A DNA stretch of 64,000 nucleotides, taken from contig CM064429.1 in the NCBI GenBank assembly GCA_032690845.1, positions 18,061,013 through 18,125,012 of the forward strand, given 5' to 3'. The position numbers were made by a program, and so were the translations under genes. Numbering within the stretch: the first letter of the stretch is position 1; each line of letters begins with the position of its first letter. The DNA is from Eleusine coracana subsp. coracana. Taxonomy: Eukaryota; Streptophyta; Magnoliopsida; Poales; Poaceae. The notes below the pieces were generated by a model. The model made no database searches. It saw only the letters and a list, made by a program, of their open reading frames with translations, and was not told where the DNA came from. This document shows, one piece after another, positions 56,353 through 64,000 of the stretch.

Positions 56353-57240
56353 CACTACCACAAAACAGGGATTTAGTGACGTGGATTTAGAGACGGGTAA
56401 AATAGTCATGTCACTATATTACTTATAGAGACACGTTTCTAAAACCGCGTCACTGCTATTTCATTGAAGAGTACTCATAGTGACGGGGGTATAGAAAGTT
56501 GTCTATTGGAAAGGATTTAGTGACGGGTAGAAGAAACCCGTCCCTATATCATTAAGCAATAGGGACGGGTTTTAGTAGCAGTGACGGCTTTAAAAAACAC
56601 GTCGTTATAGGCTGGAGATTTAGGGACGGGTTTTTATAGCAGTGACGGGGTTTTGATTACCCGTCTCTATTACATAACCATATAGAGACAGAGATAGATA
56701 TCAAGTCACTTCGTAATGTAGTGGTAAGACCTCATCTCCCGTTCAAAGGGACCAAAGTTCGAATCGCAGGCACGACAAGTTTTTGTTTGTTTTTTGCCCT
56801 TCATAACCCTAGCGGCCACCCCGCCTCCTCATCTTACTCCACCCGCGCCCTCCATCCACCGCCACCCCTCTTCCTCCTCCTCTCTTTCCCCTGCGGCCTC
56901 CCCTCCACCTCCTCTCTCTCCCCTGCAGCCTACTCGGCGGCCTCCTCTCCACCCTGCATGGTTGCACTACGCCGGAACTTAGGAGAAGTAGAGCCATGTA
57001 CCTTAGGAGTCATCAATGGTGCACTAAGGTGGTGCCGATCAACATGATCTTCGTGTCGATCGGCTCGTCTCTGAGGGTGATGAATAAAGGTACAGTTCAT
57101 ATATTTATCTATGTGTCTATCTTGATTCTATCCTTGGCTGTAGTTGTGCTCATCTAGATTTTATGGTCTTACATATCCTTGTTCCAATTTTTTAGTGCTA
57201 GGCTAAGGATTTAATGCTTGTTTAATCTTGGTGATTAGGT
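56353..57240. mobile_element. CACTA-like element with GACGGGT repeats and GC-rich cargo
   Basis: CACTACCACAAAACAGGG starts at 56353. TAGTGACGGGT, TAGGGACGGGTTTT and inverted ACCCGTCCCTAT/ACCCGTCTCTAT units fill 56380-56690. A tRNA-like module (A-box-like TAGTGGTAAGACC at 56719-56731, B-box-like AGTTCGAATCG at 56757-56767) and a GC-rich Pro/Ser-coding patch (56810-56990) follow. A GCCGATCAAC/GTCGATCGGC pair at 57031-57062 recalls the outer gypsy element. The right end is not found. Confidence 0.55.
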
Positions 57241-57244
57241 TAGT

Positions 57245-58697
57245 TATCCATGAAGATGCATGTATGTCCCCTTAGTGGATTTTGGTGATTTATGACAAAA
57301 GTTTAATTGAGTCAATGGGCTTAGAAATGTATGAACAAAATATTAAAGGTTTATCTACCCACAAGGCAATATGATTGATCCCTCAAATTAAGAAGAAAAC
57401 GAATGACTCAAGAGAGCTTTTATTGCATAAGTTTAGATTTTTGAGTCTAGATATGTCAAACTATTAAGAGGGGTAAACTAATCTTGCTTACTGGGAATTT
57501 TTGTGCTCAAGTAAACCCAAAAGCTTCAAGAGAAAACTTAGCCACAAAATGACCCAAAAAGAGCCAACTCGCCAATGTCAAAAGAAGAGTGACGGAAATT
57601 CCATTGCACAGTGATAGAACTTCTGTCACTGGAAAACTTAGTGCCTTGAGTCACAGAAGTGTCGTGGTTTCACCCTTACAAACCCGAGAACTACAAAAGT
57701 TCTGTCGTTCAGTGACGGAAGTTCCGTCATAGCCTTTCGTAGTGAAACCCTAGCCCACGCTCTGCTCGTTTTGAACTTATGGAAGTTTCATGAGTCACCA
57801 TGGAAGTTCCATGAGTGTTGATTTTACTCTAAAACGGCTAGTTTTTGAGTCTTGTCTATATATACCTCTTCCCATACCTAATAGGAAAAGGTTGGGTACC
57901 AAAACTTTCATTCATCTCCAAGCTTCAGCTCTCCTCTCTCACTCTCCATTCACTCTTGAGATCCATAGACCTTGTGAGAGAGATCCAACCAACAAAAGCT
58001 TGCATCAATCCATTCCAAATCTTGAGCACACTCATTCCCTTTCAAACAAGACTTGATTGCTTGTTACTCTTGGAGACTTATGCTCCTAGACGGCTAGGTG
58101 TTGCCCTAGAGCTCTCAAGGATTATGGTGAGCCATGGGACATTTGTGAAGGTGTGATTCACCTCCAGAAGGGAAAGAATCAAATGAAGGAAGAATCCAAA
58201 CTTGATCTTTGTGGTTGCTTGGTGGGGACAAGGGTTGAGAGAGACCCGACTACTTTGTGTGGCTCCTCAACAAGGACGTAGGGGCTACTTAGTGTGTCTA
58301 CCGAACCTCAGTAAAAATCACCGTGTTACTCTTGTTGTTCTTTTTCTTGTTCTTGAGCTTGTCTCTTCCATTCATATATATTGTGCTCGATCTCCTTGTG
58401 TGTTGTGTTGCTTGCTATCTGCTGCAGGATTTCAGGTCTACATCGTGCTAGCAATACTTCTATTCAAGTATATTATCTCTAACTTGTTACTTTCTGTAAT
58501 GCATTAAGTTTTCACCTCTCCAATGAAGGAACTGTCGTCACCTCACATAACTTTCGTGGTCACGGAAGTTCTATGAGTGACTGATGGAAGTTTCGTCATT
58601 TCTATTAATTCCGTATTAAGTATCTTTTTTAGGATCATTTTTAGATTGCCTATTAACCCATCTCTAGGCAACTTTCAATTAGTATTAGAGTAGGCCT
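57245..58697 (+). repeat. LTR with GACGGAAGTTCCGTC palindromes, plus-strand copy, and degenerate primer site
   Basis: The region matches 40310-41465 in reverse. It has the motif cluster at 57590-57810 and more copies near 58560-58600, a TATATATACC box near 57856, and an end followed by AATTAGTATTAGAGTAGG (about 58678-58695), a worn version of the initiator-Met primer site TGGTATCAGAGC. A short ATG-led stretch (58731) follows before the CACTA end at 58746. It is therefore a 5' LTR cut off from its element. Confidence 0.6.
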
Positions 58698-58745
58698 TCT
58701 TTTCAAGAGCCTATCAGCTTGAGAAGGAAAGATGTCTAAGGATGA

Positions 58746-59330
58746 CACTACAAGGTTTTAGGGCTATTACTACGACATTAATCGCAACAATGTGATTTTC
58801 ATTGCAATAGATTTGGGTAATTGCAATGAAAAGTGATTTTGGTTGCGATAGATTGGATATATTGCCGCGCTTGCATGTGCGTTGTAATTAGGGCGACGTT
58901 TTTGCAACACTTTCCTGTAATTGTTGCCATAAGGTCATATCACAACAGAAGAATGAGGTGTTGCAATAAGAGGCATAGGTATAGCAACGAAAGTCGACGT
59001 GGTTGCAATTACGTCTTACATATTGCAACGAAATTGTTAGTCTTTGCAACAATGCATAGATATAGCAACAAAAATCGATGTGGTTGTGACTGTGTCTTAC
59101 ATATTGCAACACAACTGTTTGTCATTGCAACTGTGCATAGATGTAGCAACAAAAGTCAATGTGGTTGTAACGACATCTTACATATTGCAACGGAAATGTT
59201 TGTCATTGCTAGAATGCACATATATAGCAACAAAAGTCGATGTGGTTGCGATTGTGTCTTACATATTCCAACAAAGATGTCTACTGTTACATTATCATGG
59301 GATTGCAATGAAAATTAAACTAAAGTCACC
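58746..59330 (+). mobile_element. CACTA terminus with ATTGCAA repeats (element probably extends right)
   Basis: CACTACAAGGTTTTAGGGC begins at 58746, directly inside the post-LTR sequence, with TTGCAATGA/TCGCAACA subterminal units following. The right end is not located. Minus-strand CACTA coding sequence at 62703-63560 could belong to the same element, which would then extend past the window. Confidence 0.5.
58970..59293 (+). repeat. Four-copy 81-bp tandem repeat
   Basis: Units begin at 58970, 59051, 59132 and 59213. Each reads GCATAGATATAGCAACAAAA, then TCGATGTGGTTG, then TGTCTTACATATTGCAAC, with 10-20 percent differences. The 81-base period is a multiple of three, so a 161-codon plus-strand frame (58833-59318) stays open across it and shows a 27-residue repeat (SNKxxCGCDxVLHIAT). 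Confidence 0.85.
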
Positions 59331-59612
59331 CAAGGGGGTATTCTTTCTGAACAAAAGTAAGGTCAAAGGGACAGTGATCACTCAGCCTACTTTGCTCATA
59401 ATAATTGAGAACATCATTAAAACAATGGAAAACATGAAGCATTCACAAGTTAAAGTACAATCTGAGTGAATACATCATTATAAGTGCTCCAGTGATCCAA
59501 CAAACTTAAACTCTAATAAACATCAAAGAATAACAATAAAAGGGGGTGGCTAGTTGGAAGGTGGGTAGGGGCAGATAAACAGAGGATCTTGCAGAGGTAT
59601 TTCAAAGCGACG
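59331..59612. other. Intergenic stretch, nothing recognised
   Basis: No coding or repeat signal is recognised. Confidence 0.4.
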
Positions 59613-60505
59613 TCAGGTGAAATTGAACCGGTCATATCGCCTGACACGACCGTGGCGATCATCAGCAGGGATCTTCACCATTTCTTCATTCATATGGTCT
59701 GAAACATACAAACATGGTGGACCCATGTTCTTGTCTTGTTCTGGTACAACATACCAAAATGGATAATGTGCTCCTAGAAAAAGAGAGCGTTCACTCTGTA
59801 AATCTCTCAACTCTGTCCATCCACCGTCTACTCTTTTATATAATTTCAGGCCATCCACTGTTATGCACGTTAACTGCTAGCTTTGTAATTGCCTATCGGT
59901 TCATCTTTCCCAAAAATCTCCCCTACAGTTGGATGATCATAGGCCGGTTTTGAGCTGACAGCGCAAGAAACATCGTCACCTCGTGTCTGCAGTGCGGTGG
60001 ACGAGCAAAAGAGGGACACTGGACCCATTTAGGAGATCCAATGGGGTTCCTGGCCATGTTCCAAACCCTTAGGTTTCCCACTGATAGAGTGCCACCACGT
60101 ATCCTTCCTAGTAAGCAGCATCCACAAATCTAAATGGATATCGGTGTGAAATTGGTAACACCGTCCATATGCCTTCAGTCTTCTCATGGTACATGATGTA
60201 CAGAAGGATCACAAATGGACCACCATCTTGCCTAGGTGTCTTATCGAGGATTGCGCGCTCGATGAACATAGGTCCATGTCCACCAGCATCATTCATGACA
60301 GCAGACAACAACTCCTCATTTTCATCATGGTTTGATGACAATGGTGTCAGTGGGATACTCTTGCCAGTGATTAGGTTGACCAAGCTCAGGGAGAACACCT
60401 GATCAATAGTGACGAGCCACTCATTCTTCATAGCCAACCAATTGTGTCCCTTCAACACCTCAAGAACGGACTGATGTGAGGTCGTCCTTTCCCTGTCGAT
60501 AATAT
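59613..60505 (-). pseudogene. DUF295 (F-box-associated) protein fragment
   Basis: On the minus strand, 60505-60108 encodes EVLKGHNWLAMKNEWLVTIDQ, then SLVNLITGKSIPLTPLSS and IWTVLPISHRYPFRFVDAAY, ending in a stop. 59858-59613 then encodes LKLYKRVDGGWTELRDLQSE, SLFLGAHYPFWYVVPEQ and CLYVSDH. Both match the DUF295 pattern of plant F-box-associated proteins (LLNPITG..PLP; W..L..L....LFLG...F; ..IYFTDD). The roughly 250 bases between them do not code, and the F-box itself is missing. It is probably a decayed copy, perhaps carried by a transposon. Confidence 0.6.
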
Positions 60506-61692
60506 GCAGTCGAAAAGATCTAGAAATAACATCAGGCTCTTATGTCTGCTGGCCTGCTCATGTGGATGCTGACGTCAGTACCATAGGGACATCAGGTTTC
60601 AATCCATGCTAATCTTTTTTTAGATTGCATTCTTGCTTTCCAACAGTCAATAGCCTGATGGCTGCAATCCCGTCCACCAATCAGACAATACAGTCTGATA
60701 GAGCAAGAGGGTGCAATTTCCACTGGCTGAACCTACTGGAACAAATGGCACAAATCATTCAAGCCAAGCAGAGAAGAGGCACAAACGAATCTGGCCCATC
60801 GATCAGCAAGTTCAAAATGGGCGACGGCTCAGGGCCTCAAAAATCAAGGGGCCCCAAAGTTTATAATTAGCGTGGAGTTAATAGCACACTTCTTTTAGTG
60901 TATGAAAATCACATGACTAGACAAATTATGTGAATATTCAGTGTAAAAAAAGGTATAGCAATTCATTCATTGATTTTCTGCATTGACATTTTGGATTTGC
61001 AAAGGTTGATAATATTGTAATAGAAATTAAACATCAAAAGTTACACTAATATGCCTGTAACTATGGACAGAATATCTAAGAAATGTGTAATTAAATGGAA
61101 AAAAGTATTGTAATTCTTTTAATATACTTGAACTAAGGGCCTAATTTTCCTTTTAGCTCAGGGCCTCCAAAATCTACGGTACGTCCTGGCACGAATTCCA
61201 CCTAGTGCAGGAGGCAGGAACGACATTGCTTGCACTAAAAAAAAACCAATGGAAAAAGGGGTGGAAAAGGTAACATAGAATTGCTCCGAGTTATGACCAG
61301 ATCCTTCTGCTTCATACTCCTCAGATCCTTCTGCTTCATACTACTGTACACCGAGGCCGCTCAAAGCCAATTTGTAGTGTTTTGCCGCGGGAGGATCTCC
61401 GTGCTCGGCCATGGTCGACCAGGTCTCAGGTCACTCTTTTACCCTGTTTCCAGCCTCTGTAGAAAATGGAGTGGAGACGAAGATGATGAGAATTTAAGGG
61501 CTTTTTTAGAGCAGGATATGAATGCGAGGAGTCACGACCACTGTATTGACACAACCTTCTTATGGAGAGGCATTTCATGGGCCTCTAAATGGGCTTCTGG
61601 TATGCAATAATGTACACCATTTTGCTTCATATAAAAGTCCTATTTGCTTCTAGTCCCACCCTCTCCATTCTCTCCCCCCATTTCTTCCATGA
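60506..61692. other. Intergenic stretch, nothing recognised
   Basis: Open frames here (for example 60625-60870 and 61281-61610, plus strand) show no domain. A direct duplication of AGATCCTTCTGCTTCATACT lies at about 61300 and 61324. Confidence 0.4.
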
Positions 61693-61713
61693 ACCCTAGC
61701 TTGAGCGTGTGCC

Positions 61714-62343
61714 ATGGCCAGCAGTTTGAGCTCGTCACGGACCACCGCCTGAACCCCATGTTCGGGGGAGCCTGAGGAGAAGCGCCATTCCACCATCCCT
61801 TACCGCGTTAGGCCGTTGGACTACCACACGCCAGTGTACTGTGACTATCAGCAGAAGGCGGTGATGTGGATTTCGTGGAGTGAGGACAACCCCGGATGGC
61901 GCTACCTCAAGTGCTATAGAGCTCGGCTGAGTATATAGTTTTGTTCCCATTCGATTGATTTTGGATTTGCAGTTGGTTTATTTGGCCTCCCTATTTCTTC
62001 GTCAGGTTGGAGGTTGCGGGTTCATGGGTTGGTATGAGGGCCCGCATGATGCACTCGTGTAGACTAGACGCTGCTCGTAGATCTGCGCAATGTCACGTGG
62101 TCTCTCGAGAAGGAGAAAACGGCACTAAACGAAGCTCTTGGTGAGGCAACTGCTAGGGTGGATGCGTTGGAGAAGAAGCTAGCAGCGGTGAAGAAAGAGG
62201 AGGACAAGGTGGATGCTCTAAAATCTGAAAAAGAGGACCTCATTGCAGAAGTCATGAAGCTGGAGGTGGAGAAGATAGTGCTGAAGGCATTCTATGTGTT
62301 CTTTGTTGCCGTTGTTTTGTTCATGTGGATTGGCAATGAGTAG
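61714..62343 (+). pseudogene. GRF-type zinc-finger protein pseudogene
   Basis: From the ATG at 61714 the frame meets TGA at 61750-61752. It then gives YCDYQQKAVMWISWSEDNPGWRYLKCYRAR, a GRF zinc finger in which the usual second Cys of CxC is Tyr. The expected intron donor after CGG reads CTGAGT instead of GTGAGT. After the acceptor at about 62006 the second part reads GGCGFMGWYEGPHD, then is frame-shifted near 62058. It continues as a coiled coil (SLEKEKTALNEALGEATARV, ALEKKLAAVKKEEDKVDALK) and a C-terminal membrane span (VFFVAVVLFMWI), stopping at 62341-62343. Stop, lost donor and frameshift make it inactive. Such genes are common near grass transposons. Confidence 0.7.
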
Positions 62344-62702
62344 GTGCATGTATATCTAGTTAGTGTTGTGTTGTAGTTAAGCTGCTTTAGCCGCATGTAT
62401 GTTGGTTATGTCTCTGAACTAAGTTCATTGTGTCAGATGTATATGTTGGTTATCTCGTTGGCTATCAAGTTATGTGCAATATTGATGTGTAGATGCAAGC
62501 TGATGATAGAAAACACAATACAATAAGAAACAACATCTAGACTGAATTAGAAGCATGACAAGGTTCTGCATTAGTTTGTTGTTACATACCACACAAGTTC
62601 AAGTTCACCCACAAATAAGTTGAAAGAACAAACCACACAGTTCACAAATTAGGCAACTCCTCAACGTGCCCGGTGCCAGCGTGGATCGCCACATCAGCAA
62701 AA
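62344..62702. other. Intergenic stretch, nothing recognised
   Basis: No coding signal is recognised; this is probably the 3' flank of both neighbouring pseudogenes. Confidence 0.4.
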
Positions 62703-63560
62703 ACACTAGCCCAAACCACAAAGGGAGGTAAAACAAATGATATCAAGAGTTCGAGGACTGCAGATACCCAGTGTTAAAGTTGCAGGAGCCAGAGTGCAAC
62801 CCAAATTTACACAAAAAAAATCATCATCATTGTCTTCCATGGAACCGACTATAGCTACAATTCCATCAACAGTGTACACGTCATCAGAATCATTGTCATG
62901 ATCTAGTATGTTTGCATCATCTGGTTCTGGTATAGAGGCAGCATGCACCTCTTCGAGTACAACAACATTGACACTTAACCCTTCCACATCAGTCCTCCTC
63001 CAATTTGTTAATTCCTCATGTTGGCCTTCAACATTCACATGTTCCATTCATATGATGACCAATTCAACATCGGTATCAAAAAAATTATTTTCATTATCTT
63101 CTCCTTCAGGCATGGAAAATAGGTTCCTAGGTTTCATTCTAAGGACACTACACCAATTCATTATCTTTGCACCTTTCACATAACACATCTACTCTGCTTG
63201 GATCACCAAGAGGTACGACTCCTCTGAATATTGAGTCCGACTGGTATCAATGCGGATAATGCCATATTTATCCTTATTGTACCCTCTGGATTTGTTTTTG
63301 TCCAGTGCTGGAACATCAAACCAATCACACTCGAACAAAATGAATTCCTTCTTCTTAGGATAGTCCATCATGATGATTCTACTAATCACTCCATACCATT
63401 CCATGCCACCCCTCCTTGACGACAACACCGTTGTTTTGTGTGGTTAAGTTTTTCTCTGCTTCTTTTGTTTGAAAGAGAAATCCATTGATGAAGCACCTGG
63501 TAGCCACACGAATACGAGGAGCTGGACCACAAGACAGAGCCTACATCATGTCACCTACTT
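62703..63560 (-). pseudogene. CACTA transposase-associated protein remnant (DUF4216)
   Basis: On the minus strand from about 63560, RCFINGFLFQTKE, LTTQNNGVVV and GMEWYGVISRIIMMDY, then FILFECDWFDV and YGIIRIDTS lead to a stop at 63189-63191, after which CYVKGAKIMNWCSVL continues. This is the pattern of the C-terminal DUF4216 part of En/Spm-type TNP2 proteins (NGY.F.T, TQNSGV, YYGV..I.EL.Y, LF.C.W.D). An acidic tail (DHDNDSDDVYTVDG, 63047-62706) follows. The catalytic transposase domain would lie to the right, outside the window. Confidence 0.65.
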
Positions 63561-64000
63561 CTCCCTGTACATATAGTTTGCTTATCTACAATTTGGAGAA
63601 TATGTTAGGAACACATTGCAAATTTAAATATCATGTATTTAGAAATTAGAGGAATTGTCTCACTTTTCACTCAAAACATGCTACAAAGTGTTGCTTGTGC
63701 CTTCTGTCAACAAACCGTGAGTCAGAATTTCTCAATTCCTCCTTATGCTCACTACAACAGAAGGCAAATGATCAGTTACTTAGAAGACAACACATGTTTC
63801 AAAAAAACAATCATATGTGACAAGCATGCAACGACTTACTTTATCCATTCAATGCACTCATCACTGTTTGATAATATGTAGTGCCTCATCTTTTGTAATT
63901 CTTGAGGCTCAGCTTTCTCGGACTGAAAAGGAGTCTTTTAACTATAGTCCCTGCTGTCGAATATGCTTATACCATTAGAATGACACTCTGTCCAATTGAG
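63561..64000. other. Right edge of window, probably CACTA internal sequence
   Basis: No clear domain is seen. A CACTACAACAGAAGGC at about 63749 resembles a CACTA terminus but has no partner in the window. Confidence 0.3.

Noticed and set aside
58833..59318. 161-codon repeat protein as a real gene
   Set aside because: The frame coincides with an 81-bp tandem array beside a CACTA terminus, with no start context or supporting domain.
63740..63770. CACTACAACAGAAGGC as the right end of the CACTA element
   Set aside because: It points the same way as the terminus at 58746 rather than being inverted, and no subterminal repeats accompany it.

Overview
The window looks like nuclear DNA of a grass (Poaceae). 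The evidence is the mixture of intron-containing plant NLR (nucleotide-binding leucine-rich-repeat) genes, Ty3/gypsy elements with Athila/Tat-type gag and pol and a tRNA-Asp-type primer site, a Ty1/copia element, several CACTA DNA transposons with grass-type subterminal repeats (TTTGCCGTGTG and TTTGCCGAGTG), Stowaway and hAT-like MITEs and a tRNA-derived SINE. No bacterial, organellar or rRNA sequence is seen. The species cannot be fixed from the sequence alone.

Layout. 1-8600 is a non-autonomous Athila-like gypsy element (gag-protease plus a second Athila-type ORF, no reverse transcriptase). It is inserted into an older, pol-bearing gypsy element that occupies 8601-16995 and carries a striking series of GCCGATCGGC palindromes. 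17.0-20.9 kb is gene-poor and contains MITEs and CACTA remnants. 20868-26487 is a complete but decayed Ty1/copia element with 245-bp LTRs. 27343-28442 is a small CACTA element with a clean GAA target duplication, ending 434 bp upstream of the main gene.

The centrepiece is 28876-36039 (+). It is a four-exon NLR gene whose 1620-residue product reads EAR-like motif, AP2/ERF domain, coiled-coil-like segment, first LRR block, NB-ARC, second LRR block, degenerate WRKY domain, basic tail. All three introns are GT-AG with matching phases, and the last one sits at the arginine position typical of WRKY genes. Two different transcription-factor DNA-binding folds therefore flank one immune-receptor core. 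The AP2 fold looks intact. The WRKY fold keeps a group III zinc-finger spacing but has lost the WRKYGQK residues apart from the tryptophan.

36.2-45.8 kb is repeat-rich (SINE, hAT-like element with GC-rich cargo, LTR relics, CACTA-like element, nested MITEs). 45976-48681 (+) is a second, canonical CC-NB-ARC-LRR gene with intact P-loop, DDVW, GLPL and MHD motifs but about 78 residues missing from its LRR region compared with the first NLR. 49.5-54.5 kb is a truncated minus-strand gypsy element split by a solo LTR (target duplication ATCAC). 56.35-64.0 kb is a patchwork of CACTA ends, an LTR, an 81-bp tandem repeat, and decayed DUF295, GRF zinc-finger and CACTA transposase-associated gene pieces.

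The two NLRs are on the same strand about 10 kb apart. A sensor/helper relationship is possible but is not shown by the sequence. Almost everything else is transposon-derived.
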